DNA of 64,000 bases from positions 4,154,001-4,218,000 of the forward strand of contig NZ_JBDFMO010000001.1 of assembly GCF_047238305.1 (NCBI RefSeq), in the 5' to 3' direction. The DNA comes from Ferdinandcohnia sp047238305. Its GTDB lineage: Bacteria > Bacillota > Bacilli > Bacillales > Bacillaceae_L. The position numbers were made by a program, and so were the translations under genes. The notes under the pieces are model-generated. The model was not told where the DNA came from. It ran no database searches and saw only the letters and a list, made by a program, of their open reading frames with translations. This document shows, in pieces, positions 44,819 to 53,101 of the stretch. Position 1 is the stretch's first letter. Each line of letters opens with the position of its first letter.

Positions 44819-45832
44819 TTATTTCACCTCTTCTACAGGTCGACTACTCTTATACAATAGACAGGAAACATCATGTCCATCTTCAACTTCCGCTAATACC
44901 GGTGTAATTGTCTTACATTCAGGCATTGCTGCTGGGCAGCGGTCAGCAAAACGGCAACCCATTTTTGGCATATTTTTTAAGGATGGTACAATTCCTTCAA
45001 TCGAACCCAATGTTTCAACTTCCTCATGAAGTTTTGGAATAGATTCCATCAAAAGTTTTGTATATGGATGTTTTGGATTGTAGAAAAGTGTATCAACATC
45101 CGTTCTTTCAACAATTTTACCTGCGTACATTACAATTACTTCATCACACATCTCGGCTACAACACCAAGGTCATGTGTAATTAAAATAACTGACATATCA
45201 TTCTTTTCTTGAATCGTTTTTAGGAGCTCGAGTATTTGCGCTTGAACTGTAACATCAAGAGCGGTTGTCGGCTCGTCAGCGATTAATAGTTTTGGTTGAC
45301 ATGCAATAGCCATTGCAATCATTACACGCTGCCTCATCCCACCAGATAGCTGGTGAGGATATTCATCTACAATACTATCAGGACGAGAAATTCCCACTTG
45401 AGTTAGAAGTTCAATACTAATTTCTCTTGCTCTTTGCTTTGAAATAGTTTGGTGGTTTAATAGAACCTCATCTAATTGAAACCCAATTGTGAAAACTGGA
45501 TTAAGAGCTGTCATTGGTTCCTGGAAGATCATTGAAATGTCTTTTCCACGAATTTTATTCATTTGAGTTTCTGTTAGATGTTCAATATTATTTCCTTGAA
45601 AAACTACTTCTCCGTCGGTAATTTCTCCGATTCCTACAGGCAATAGTTTCATAACGGACATTGACATTACACTTTTTCCACAGCCGGATTCACCAACAAT
45701 TCCGACAATTTGACGTGGATTAACTTTAAAAGAAACATCATCCACTGCATGATAGATTTCTCCATCTATGTTAAAACCTGTTTTTAATCCCTTTACCTCT
45801 AGCAAAGGTGCCCCATTATTTGGCTGTTGCAT
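44819..45832 (-). CDS. Peptide ABC transporter ATP-binding protein, OppD type (app-like operon)
   Basis: 337 aa. Walker A GESGCGKSVMS (about 44-54), MIFQEPMTALNP, signature LSGGMRQRVMIA, Walker B LLIADEP, switch ITHDLG. C-terminal cysteines in MGCRFADRCPAAMPEC and SCLLY. First gene of the operon, start ATG at 45832 after GGGGTG. Divergent from the NERD gene. Confidence 0.93.
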   Translation of the reverse strand: MQQPNNGAPLLEVKGLKTGFNIDGEIYHAVDDVSFKVNPRQIVGIVGESGCGKSVMSMSVMKLLPVGIGEITDGEVVFQGNNIEHLTETQMNKIRGKDISMIFQEPMTALNPVFTIGFQLDEVLLNHQTISKQRAREISIELLTQVGISRPDSIVDEYPHQLSGGMRQRVMIAMAIACQPKLLIADEPTTALDVTVQAQILELLKTIQEKNDMSVILITHDLGVVAEMCDEVIVMYAGKIVERTDVDTLFYNPKHPYTKLLMESIPKLHEEVETLGSIEGIVPSLKNMPKMGCRFADRCPAAMPECKTITPVLAEVEDGHDVSCLLYKSSRPVEEVK

Positions 45833-45882
45833 ACAAACACCCCAAATTCTTCTAGATTATCCACATTTATTTCGTAAATAAA

Positions 45883-45911
45883 ATAATATTACTATAATGT
45901 TAAAATTGCAA
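45883..45911 (-). promoter_or_regulatory. Promoter of the second app-like operon
   Basis: On the minus strand TTGCAA (45911-45906), 17-base spacer, TATTAT (45888-45883). The -35 region AATTGTCTTGCAATTT is nearly the same as at appD. Confidence 0.65.
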
Positions 45912-46027
45912 GACAATTTTATATATTTGAAGTGAAAAAAGGTTTAAACGTTGTAAAATAAGGGTTTTAAACTAGTTTTCTATTAACTCTAATTATTTTA
46001 ATATATTATAAATATATAATATATTGG

Positions 46028-46066
46028 AATTTTCTAATAAGTTGTATATACAGCTTTCTGAAAATA
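46028..46066. promoter_or_regulatory. Two CodY-like boxes between divergent genes
   Basis: AATTTTCTAATAAGT (46028-46042) and AGCTTTCTGAAAATA (46052-46066) each match 12 of 15 positions of the CodY motif AATTTTCWGAAAATT. They lie upstream of the app-like promoter and before the NERD gene. CodY repression of peptide uptake is common in Bacillus; binding here is inferred. Confidence 0.35.
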
Positions 46067-46130
46067 TCAATTGTATGTATGGCATGTAAGATTTACAATA
46101 TTCTTGAATCTAATGAAAGGAAGTGTTAAT

Positions 46131-47039
46131 TTGATTATTAAACCTCGTACTATCCCGGATGAATTGATACTTTTAAGATTTATCCGTGCCAGACGCAAAG
46201 TTTCCGAGAAAACGGAGAATCAAATCGTTTCACTTGAAAAGGGATATGATGGAGAAAAGATGTTTGATCAACGAATGACCTCTCTCACCCTCGACTGCCT
46301 CATCATTAATGACCTGCTTTTAGAAACCAGTAATACTCATTATCAGATTGATTCACTCCTGATTACTCAACCAAAAATTCATATTTTTGAAGTGAAAAAT
46401 TATGAAGGGGACTACGTTCTCGATGGAGATTGTTTACGACTTCTAACTGGGAAGGAGATAAAAAACCCGCTTATTCAACTATCTCGGAGTGTCTCTCTCT
46501 TTCGGCAACTCCTTCAACAGCAGCGTTTGAACTTTTCAGTTGAAGGCCACCTCGTATTCATTAATCCTGAATTTTACCTCTACCAAGCTTCACCCGACCT
46601 ACCGATTATTTTTCCTACTCAGCTTGATCGCTTTCTTAACCAACTAAATACTCAATCGTCGAAATTGATCGGAAAACATCATGGACTTGCAAATAAGCTT
46701 TTGGCATCGCATATTAAAGACTCGCCTTATTCATTGTTGCCAGGGTATAGCTACGATGAGTTGGAGAAGGGGATTTTGTGTGGGGGGTGTGGGGAAGGTT
46801 TTATGTTAAGTGGAGATTATCATTACTTAACATGTGAAAAATGCAATTTCGTTGAAAATAAAGAAACTGCTATTTTAAGAAGTATAAAAGAGTTTTCACT
46901 ATTATTTCCGGATAAAAGAATCACCACAAATGCAATTTATGAATGGTGTAAGGTAATAAATTCAAAGAAAACAATCAGGAGATTGCTTCAAACAAATTAT
47001 AAGCATGTACGTTTTGGAAATTCCTCATATTTTGAATGA
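46131..47039 (+). CDS. NERD-domain protein with C-terminal zinc ribbon
   Basis: 302 aa. TTG start at 46131, 5 bases after AAAGGAAGTG; a longer frame would add 20 residues upstream of that site. The nuclease-related (NERD) domain runs about 35-150: GYDGE (38-42), QIDSLLI (D74), FEVKNYEG (E87, K89) and a glutamine near 116, the pattern of a PD-(D/E)XK endonuclease core. A four-cysteine ribbon follows (C217, C220, C235, C238), then a basic helical tail with possible DNA contact. Probably a DNA-processing protein; role unknown. A 53-bp repeat array begins just downstream. Confidence 0.82.
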   Translation: MIIKPRTIPDELILLRFIRARRKVSEKTENQIVSLEKGYDGEKMFDQRMTSLTLDCLIINDLLLETSNTHYQIDSLLITQPKIHIFEVKNYEGDYVLDGDCLRLLTGKEIKNPLIQLSRSVSLFRQLLQQQRLNFSVEGHLVFINPEFYLYQASPDLPIIFPTQLDRFLNQLNTQSSKLIGKHHGLANKLLASHIKDSPYSLLPGYSYDELEKGILCGGCGEGFMLSGDYHYLTCEKCNFVENKETAILRSIKEFSLLFPDKRITTNAIYEWCKVINSKKTIRRLLQTNYKHVRFGNSSYFE

Positions 47040-47106
47040 TTGTTATTGGTTTCAATATATTATTGATTAATGTGGTGCTTGAAAATTATTTGGATGACTT
47101 TAGTTC

Positions 47107-47656
47107 CATATTTCTAGAAGAGTGTGTGCCTACAAACTTTTTGGAGTACCACCGGTTTCCATTTTGTGGAATATCAAGGGGCGCTCCAAGCCTTCTTGGG
47201 TGACGCCACTTTCCTGTTTCTAGGAGATCAGGGGCGCTCCACAACTTCCGGATTGACGCCACTTTCCTGTTTCTAGGAGAATGAGGGCGCTCATAGCCTT
47301 CTCGAGTGACGTCACTTTCCTGTTTTTAGGAGGTTGGGGGCGCTCCAAGCCTTCTCGAGTGGCGCCACTTTCCTGTTTCTAGGAGATTGGGGCACTCATA
47401 GCCTTCTCGAGTGACGCCACTTTCCTGTTTCTAGGAGATTGGGGGCACTCCACAACTTCTGGAGTGACGTCACTTTCCTATTTCTAGGAGATTAGGGGCA
47501 CTCCACAACTTCTGGAGTGACGTCACTTTCCTATTTCTAGGAGATTAGGGGCACTCCACAACTTCTGGAGTGACGTCACTTTCCTATTTTTAGGAGATTA
47601 TGGGCTCTCCACAACTTCTGGAGTGACACCAGTTCACTTTTTCTAGGAGAACGTTG
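47107..47656. repeat. 53-bp tandem repeat array 2 between the NERD gene and yjaZ
   Basis: Units begin near 47128 (decayed), 47181, 47234, 47287, 47340, 47392, 47445, 47498, 47551 and 47604: 53 bases apart, once 52. The best units hold CACTCCA-CAACTTC-TGGAGTG, a perfect 7-bp dyad, then TCCTA-TTTC-TAGGA, a perfect 5-bp dyad. The intact units are in the 3' half and older copies in the 5' half. No coding frame. Layout resembles array 1. Confidence 0.92.
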
Positions 47657-47677
47657 GAAGCCAACACAAAAACTATG

Positions 47678-47727
47678 TTTTCTAACCACAAAAAAACCCC
47701 AGGCCCCCCATCCTGCGGTTAGAAAAT
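47678..47727 (-). terminator. Hairpin region after yjaZ
   Basis: TTTTCTAACC (47678-47687) and GGTTAGAAAA (47718-47727) are complementary, the latter overlapping the yjaZ stop codon. Inside, CAGG/CCTG with a C/G-rich spacer is followed on the minus strand by GGG and seven T. It probably ends yjaZ transcription. Confidence 0.55.
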
Positions 47728-48500
47728 CACAGATACTCCTTTACAAACTCCATTGAATCCATCGCAAATATGTCCTTAATACGTAGTTTGTTCGATTCCA
47801 AATAGTTTCGAACAAGATAATAGCCCGCGCAATACCCAGCCATTTTCGGGTAAAATCGCTTACCGTACAAGAGATCGTTATGTTTTCTTTCATTTCTTTT
47901 CATATTTCGATTAGGGATGATGAGTTGTTTGACTATTTTTCGGAGTTCTTCATCTGAGTAATATTTCGTCCAGCCCACTAAATTCGCGCTTCCACATTGT
48001 TCGCGGACCGCATTTTCTGCAATCCCCTCAAGTATCACTGTATCCAACAGGGTAAAGTCGGCTTCATTTTTTTTGAGTTTTTTCAATCGACATACATGAT
48101 TGTATTCATGGGTTAAAACTGCTTTTATTTCAGGTTGTGTATTATGCGCTGAGAAAAAAAGAAATAATTTGTCTTTAAATGCTAGGCCAGATTTTCCGTT
48201 AAATTCTCGTTTGATTTTAGAGTTTCCTACGTCAGCAGGGAAAACAAAAATCGGAACCTCTGGTCCGTTCCATTCTTTTTGTAAGACAGCATATTCTTTT
48301 CCGACTAGTTCCCATACGTTTTTCGGAAGTCTCCCAACTATGTTTTTAGAGGTTGACCTATACATTCCGTGCATCATTAGATATTCGAAAATATCGTGGG
48401 CAGTAGCCCCCTTTGGAAAAAAACTTATTAGTCTTTTACAAACTTCGACCGGGTTTGCTTGTGATTCCTTCAGCCATTGATCCGTACGTATTACTCCCAC
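47727..48500 (-). CDS. yjaZ: YjaZ, DUF2268 zinc-protease-like protein
   Basis: About 257 aa from GTG 48500 (a GTG at 48524 is also possible; AAAGG lies about 10 bases before 48500). The HEYNHVCRL motif (about 131-139) is an HExxH-type zinc site, with an additional EGIAENAV acid further on, as in DUF2268. No signal peptide. Substrate unknown. Keeps its B. subtilis position next to fabF. Confidence 0.87.
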   Translation of the reverse strand: MGVIRTDQWLKESQANPVEVCKRLISFFPKGATAHDIFEYLMMHGMYRSTSKNIVGRLPKNVWELVGKEYAVLQKEWNGPEVPIFVFPADVGNSKIKREFNGKSGLAFKDKLFLFFSAHNTQPEIKAVLTHEYNHVCRLKKLKKNEADFTLLDTVILEGIAENAVREQCGSANLVGWTKYYSDEELRKIVKQLIIPNRNMKRNERKHNDLLYGKRFYPKMAGYCAGYYLVRNYLESNKLRIKDIFAMDSMEFVKEYL

Positions 48501-48545
48501 TTCATCACATCCTTTCACAGACACTTTATTGTATTCAAGTTCATG

Positions 48546-48578
48546 AAAAAAGAGCCAGACCTTTTGAGTCTGACTCTT
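48546..48578 (-). terminator. Intrinsic terminator of fabH-fabF
   Basis: On the minus strand AAGAGTCAGAC and GTCTGGCTCTT pair with one mismatch around an A-rich loop, followed by six T. Confidence 0.9.
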
Positions 48579-48587
48579 ATCTATACA

Positions 48588-49826
48588 TTATTGATATTTT
48601 TTAAAAAGAATTGTTGCGTTGTGTCCACCGAAGCCTAGAGAGTTACTTAGTGCGACATTTACTTCCTGCTCTCTTGCTTTATTTGGGACATAGTCTAAGT
48701 CACATTCTGGATCTGGTGTTTCATAATTAATCGTTGGTGGGATGATTCCTTCTTTAATCGCAAGAATCGAGAAGATTGCTTCTACACCACCAGCTGCTCC
48801 AAGCAAATGACCTGTCATTGATTTTGTTGAACTAATTGCAACTTTATAAGCATGATCAGCAAAAACTTCTTTGATAGCTGCTGTTTCAAACTTATCGTTG
48901 TAATCAGTACTAGTTCCGTGAGCATTGATGTAATCAACATCGCTTGGTGTAAGTCCTGCATCTGCAATAGCTTGGCGCATTGCGCGAGCTCCACCTTCTC
49001 CACCTGGTGCTGGAGCTGTGATATGGTGGGCATCTCCAGTTGCTCCATACCCAACGATTTCTGCGTAAATATGAGCACCACGCGCTAATGCATGTTCTAG
49101 TTCTTCAAGAACAAGAATTCCAGCGCCCTCACCCATTACAAATCCATCACGATTTTTATCAAATGGACGGCTTGCTGTTTTTGGATCAGGGTTTAATGAT
49201 AATGCTCTTGCAGAAACGAATCCTGCAAATGACATATTCGTTAATGGGGCTTCTGTTCCACCTGTGATCATGACGTCCGCGTCTCCGCGTTGGATAACTT
49301 TAAAAGCATCTCCAATTGAGTTCGTACCTGTTGCACATGCAGTTACGGTACATGTGTTAATTCCTTTTGCTCCAATTGCAATGGATACCTGACCTGCTGC
49401 CATATCCGGAATCATCATTGGTACATAAAATGGGCTTACACGACGATAGCCTTTTTCCAAGAAAATCTTGTGCTGTTCTTCATGTGTTTCCATTCCGCCA
49501 ATACCTGAACCAATCCATACACCAACTCGCGGAGCAATTTCATCAGTGATAGTTAAATTAGCATCCTCAACAGCCATTAAAGAAGCAGCCATTGCATATT
49601 GTGTAAAGCGGTCCATACGACGTGCTTCCTTTTTGTCCATGTAATTTTCAGGATTAAAATCCTTTAATTCCGCTGCTACCTTTGCAGGTAAACCTTCGAT
49701 TTGAATTCTTGTTAATTGACCAATCCCTGAGACTCCGTTTTTTGCGTTTTCCCAAGTTGTTTTCACATCATTGCCTAATGGCGATACTGTGCCTAATCCA
49801 GTAACTACTACACGTTTGTTTTGCAT
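48588..49826 (-). CDS. fabF: 3-oxoacyl-ACP synthase II
   Basis: 412 aa condensing enzyme for chain elongation with malonyl-ACP. Thiolase fold with the catalytic cysteine in TVTACATGTNSIG (about C164), the two histidines in NAHGTSTDYND and SSTKSMTGHLLGAAG, and LSNSLGFGGHNAT near the end. Start ATG at 49826 after AAGGAG. Co-transcribed with fabH from the FapR-controlled promoter. Confidence 0.98.
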   Translation of the reverse strand: MQNKRVVVTGLGTVSPLGNDVKTTWENAKNGVSGIGQLTRIQIEGLPAKVAAELKDFNPENYMDKKEARRMDRFTQYAMAASLMAVEDANLTITDEIAPRVGVWIGSGIGGMETHEEQHKIFLEKGYRRVSPFYVPMMIPDMAAGQVSIAIGAKGINTCTVTACATGTNSIGDAFKVIQRGDADVMITGGTEAPLTNMSFAGFVSARALSLNPDPKTASRPFDKNRDGFVMGEGAGILVLEELEHALARGAHIYAEIVGYGATGDAHHITAPAPGGEGGARAMRQAIADAGLTPSDVDYINAHGTSTDYNDKFETAAIKEVFADHAYKVAISSTKSMTGHLLGAAGGVEAIFSILAIKEGIIPPTINYETPDPECDLDYVPNKAREQEVNVALSNSLGFGGHNATILFKKYQ

Positions 49827-49905
49827 ACCCGTTCTCCTTCCAACCTATATAAAAATTCCTATCATGTGTTGCGATAAATGATGTTTTCTTAGTAAAAGTT
49901 GTTCC

Positions 49906-50838
49906 TTAGCGGCCCCATTTGATACAAATAGCACCCCAAGTTAAACCTCCACCAAATCCTACCATAACTATTACGTCATCGTCTTTAATTTTTCCTGCTT
50001 GGATATCCTCAACAATTGAAATTGGGATAGAGGCTGCAGATGTATTTCCGAACTGGTCCACTGTTTTAGACATTTTCTCAACAGGCAGCTCAAGTCTTTC
50101 CCTTGAAGCTTCCATGATTCGAATGTTTGCTTGGTGCGGGATTAAGTAATCTACATCTTCTCGTTTTAATCCAGCTTTTTCAAGTACATTTACACTTGAT
50201 TCACCCATTTGTCTTACGGCAAATTTGAAAACCTCGCGACCATTCATGATAATGTGTTCGTCTTGGTATAGATGTTTACCACCCGTACCGTCTGCACCTA
50301 ACTCAAACGAAAGGATTCCTCTCCCTTCTGAAACTTCACCAAGAACTGCTGCACCTGCTCCGTCTCCGAATAATACGGCTGTGTTTCGGTCGCTCCAGTC
50401 CACGATTTTTGAAAGTTTTTCAACACCTACTACTAATACGTGCTTATAGGTACCTGTTTCAATGAATTGCTTTCCTGTAATGATTCCGTACATAAAACCA
50501 GCACATGCTGCACTAATATCCATTGCAGCAGCGTTTTTTGCACCAAGACGCTCTTGAATCATGCATGATACAGATGGGAATGGATGGTCAGGCGTAACTG
50601 TAGCTACGATGATCATGTCCAATTCTTCCGCCGTGATTCCTGCATCTTCAATTGCTTTTCGCGCTGCCTCATAGGCCATATCAGATGTATTTGTATCATC
50701 ATCTGCAATTCGACGTTCTTCTATCCCTGTTCTTGTTCGAATCCATTCATCTGATGTATCTAGTATTTTTTCAAGATCCTGGTTTGTTACCACTCTTTCT
50801 GGTACGAATCGATTGATTCCGATTATTCCTACACCCAT
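49906..50838 (-). CDS. fabH: 3-oxoacyl-ACP synthase III
   Basis: 310 aa, starts fatty-acid synthesis by condensing acyl-CoA with malonyl-ACP. Start ATG at 50838 after GGGAGATG; the frame can be extended by 15 residues but they do not fit the family. Catalytic C112 in AACAGFMYG, histidine in LIPHQANIR and asparagine in QFGNTSAASIP. Position before fabF marks it as the FabHA-type copy. Confidence 0.97.
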   Translation of the reverse strand: MGVGIIGINRFVPERVVTNQDLEKILDTSDEWIRTRTGIEERRIADDDTNTSDMAYEAARKAIEDAGITAEELDMIIVATVTPDHPFPSVSCMIQERLGAKNAAAMDISAACAGFMYGIITGKQFIETGTYKHVLVVGVEKLSKIVDWSDRNTAVLFGDGAGAAVLGEVSEGRGILSFELGADGTGGKHLYQDEHIIMNGREVFKFAVRQMGESSVNVLEKAGLKREDVDYLIPHQANIRIMEASRERLELPVEKMSKTVDQFGNTSAASIPISIVEDIQAGKIKDDDVIVMVGFGGGLTWGAICIKWGR

Positions 50839-50899
50839 ATAAACATCTCCCTTTTTTATGAGAAAAAACACGTTTTGTTTCAATTCTTAATATCAATTC

Positions 50900-50944
50900 T
50901 TATGACTTGGTACTAATTTTAATTCATTTTTTTCTTGATATCAA
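50900..50944 (-). promoter_or_regulatory. fabH-fabF promoter with FapR-like operator
   Basis: TTGATA (50944-50939) and TAAAAT (50921-50916) with a 17-base spacer. Immediately downstream the minus strand reads ATTAGTACCAAGTCATAA (50917-50900), close to the FapR operator (TTAGTACC half-site kept). Confidence 0.7.
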
Positions 50945-51074
50945 CTATTTGGTTTCATTTTTTGTAAGATTCCACGTTTGCCTAGTCTTATGCATGATAC
51001 AGGCCTATCTCTTTTTTTACTGTTCTACATATGAATAAAGTAACAATATTTTAAAATGTAAGTTGGTGATAAAA

Positions 51075-51365
51075 ATGAGTAATGAGCATGAGGATTTGGA
51101 TGTGAAACAAGAAGAATCCACGGTGAAACAAGAAAGTAAACCTGAGCCTTCCAAGGTGGATCGGTTTGATCGTCTAATGTTTGGCCCTCGTACAAGAGGA
51201 GATGAAAACAGAGCTCCAGAAAAAAATACGATATCAAACAAGACGGATGAAGTAGATTTTAATCAACTAATGGGCCAACTAGATGATATTATGACTTCTA
51301 TTGGTAAAATTAAACCTGCGTTCAAAGGCCTTTCCCCATTTTTAGATTTTTTCCGGAAAAAATAA
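51075..51365 (+). CDS. Hypothetical protein at the comZ/yjzB position, 96 aa
   Basis: ATG at 51075 after GGTGAT. Acidic polar N-terminus, then the motif VDRFDRLMFGPR (about 31-42), and a C-terminal helical segment VDFNQLMGQLDDIMTSIGK ending in FLDFFRKK. No membrane segment or enzyme motif. It does not look like ComZ, although it stands where B. subtilis has comZ and yjzB. Function unknown. Confidence 0.7.
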   Translation: MSNEHEDLDVKQEESTVKQESKPEPSKVDRFDRLMFGPRTRGDENRAPEKNTISNKTDEVDFNQLMGQLDDIMTSIGKIKPAFKGLSPFLDFFRKK

Positions 51366-51399
51366 GAAGAAGCTATCACCTCATGTGATAGCCTCTTCT
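51366..51399. terminator. Bidirectional terminator
   Basis: GCTATCAC and GTGATAGC, extended by GAAGA/TCTTC, pair over a 5-base loop between convergent genes and touch the med stop codon. Confidence 0.85.
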
Positions 51400-52354
51400 A
51401 TTTTGAAGGAAGATCCCCTGTTATTTTATAATCTTCAATATACCCTGTTAATTCTTCTATAAATTTTTTATCGACCTTTGGACTAAAGGTACCCATGGAA
51501 ATCACATCATCCTGAAAATCAAAATAAAGGGTTCCAGAAGCGAGCTCGCCTTCATTAAATTTATTTGTAACTAAAAGATAGAGTTGATCTATGTGCTGCA
51601 CTGTACTTGTATACACCGTCTCTTTGCCTAAGTCGGATTGGTCTGACACATAGCCAATTGCATATAGGCCATCTTCTTTAAGCCTTTCTATTACAGGTAC
51701 ATTGTACCCATCTCCAGCAGGGTAAATAATATCTACTCCATCAGCAATCATTTTTTCAGCGATTAAAATTGCCTTCTCATCGTCATCCCAGTTTTGAACA
51801 TAGCCAATATCTACATCAACTTCATCATTTTGAAATAAAACACCTTCATAAAATCCATTGATCTCAGGTTGCCATTCAAAAGCAGCAATGATCCCGACTT
51901 TATTCGCTTCCGTCATTTCTCCAGCGACCATACCACCAAAAAAGCCCATGGCATGCCCTTTAAAGTTTAGGCTCGTAACATTCTCTTTTCTTGTATCTCC
52001 ATTAAAAAAAATAAAACGGACGTCAGGGTAATCATCTGAAATCTCATTAAAAATTTCAGCATATTCACTACCATGACCAAATATTAAATTGACGCCTTTA
52101 TCGATAAATTCATCCACAACTGCTCGTGTCGAAGCTTCCGAGGTAATTCCTTCTTTGTAAAAGACATCAACATGAAATTTTGATTTTATTTGCAATAATC
52201 CCTTATATCCTTCAGTACCCCATACTTGATCATCGATTGTATCAGGTACAAGTAAGCCTACTTTTTTCACCCCAGTATTGACATCTGTTTGTCCACAAGA
52301 TACAAGCATGGTTAATAGGAACAAGAGTGTTATCCACCTGAACGGCTTTTTCAT
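51398..52354 (-). CDS. med: Med, BMP-family lipoprotein, positive regulator of comK
   Basis: 318 aa, the size of B. subtilis Med. Start ATG at 52354 after GGAGG. Signal peptide with lipobox LVSC (C20). Basic-membrane-protein (PnrA-like) fold: VGLLVPDTIDDQVWG, FIDKGVNLIFGHGSEY, FKGHAMGFFGGMVAGEM and AGDGYNVPVIE. BMP proteins bind nucleosides; in B. subtilis Med raises comK expression. Membrane-tethered on the outer face if the lipobox is processed. Confidence 0.9.
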   Translation of the reverse strand: MKKPFRWITLLFLLTMLVSCGQTDVNTGVKKVGLLVPDTIDDQVWGTEGYKGLLQIKSKFHVDVFYKEGITSEASTRAVVDEFIDKGVNLIFGHGSEYAEIFNEISDDYPDVRFIFFNGDTRKENVTSLNFKGHAMGFFGGMVAGEMTEANKVGIIAAFEWQPEINGFYEGVLFQNDEVDVDIGYVQNWDDDEKAILIAEKMIADGVDIIYPAGDGYNVPVIERLKEDGLYAIGYVSDQSDLGKETVYTSTVQHIDQLYLLVTNKFNEGELASGTLYFDFQDDVISMGTFSPKVDKKFIEELTGYIEDYKITGDLPSK

Positions 52355-52443
52355 TACTACAACTCCTCCAAAGACCAACAACAAAATCAATCATCCAATT
52401 ATATTCTATTGTACTTATAAGGAATTTGAAAGAAAAAAAAGGC

Positions 52444-53010
52444 CTAGTCATAAAAGTTTTGGAAAATCCACTCTTCGTGATCATTCTTTTTATTGATCGC
52501 TTCCTCTAATTCTTTATTTGAAAAATCAATGAACGTAAACAAAAACTGGATATTTTTTGTTCGTACTTTTTGATGTTCACATAGACTATTATCCATGTTA
52601 ATTTTGGAATACCAGTTGTCGTCAAGTTCGTCTTCTAAATCATCATTTGAATTCCTGTGTAACGTATGAGCAGATATTAGGACCAGTTTTGTTTTTGTAT
52701 CATTACAGTATTCAAGCACCGATTGAAGGTTTTCCCCTTTATTTTCGTTACGTTCCGATGTCTTTGGGTTATACCATGGGTAAATCACGGCATCTGATTG
52801 CATGAACATATTTTCGTTCCCCATTGCTTTTGGAAACTCAATAAATTCAAAAAAAGCATTACGCCCAATGCGCAGCATTTTATCCTCTTCAGGGCTATTT
52901 TCCTTTGGGTTTGCATCCACTCCAATCACTTGGATTTCCTTTTCAATCATTCTGCAGCAGAGTCCATACCCCACAAACGAGAAAGCGTCGAATAGGATGA
53001 CCTTCTTCAC
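52444..53010 (-). CDS. yjaV: YjaV, NAD(P)-binding Rossmann-like protein
   Basis: About 188 aa; GTG at 53010 preferred because AGGAG lies 9 bases upstream. The N-terminus VILFDAFSFVGYGLCCRMIE has a degenerate Rossmann beta-alpha-beta shape, followed by IQVIGVDANP. No catalytic Tyr-Lys pair is evident. Function unknown; the order yjaU-yjaV-med is conserved with B. subtilis, which suggests a link to Med or competence but is not proof. Confidence 0.8.
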   Translation of the reverse strand: MKKVILFDAFSFVGYGLCCRMIEKEIQVIGVDANPKENSPEEDKMLRIGRNAFFEFIEFPKAMGNENMFMQSDAVIYPWYNPKTSERNENKGENLQSVLEYCNDTKTKLVLISAHTLHRNSNDDLEDELDDNWYSKINMDNSLCEHQKVRTKNIQFLFTFIDFSNKELEEAINKKNDHEEWIFQNFYD

Positions 53011-53062
53011 TTGTAACATCTCCTATACAATTTATTAGAATATCGTATGCTTGCTGACAAAC

Positions 53063-53101
53063 AAAAAGTCCCTATCCCAACAAAAGAAACAGAGACTTTT
53101 T
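53063..53101 (-). terminator. Intrinsic terminator of yjaU
   Basis: On the minus strand AAAAAGTC and GGACTTTTT pair across a long loop, followed by T-rich sequence just after the yjaU stop. Confidence 0.6.

Noticed and set aside
47107..47656. CRISPR array
   Set aside because: The repeats are directly tandem with no unique spacers of constant length, and no cas genes are nearby.
51398..52354. Nucleoside ABC transporter binding protein as primary name
   Set aside because: The fold is of that family, but no transporter genes are adjacent and position and length match Med.
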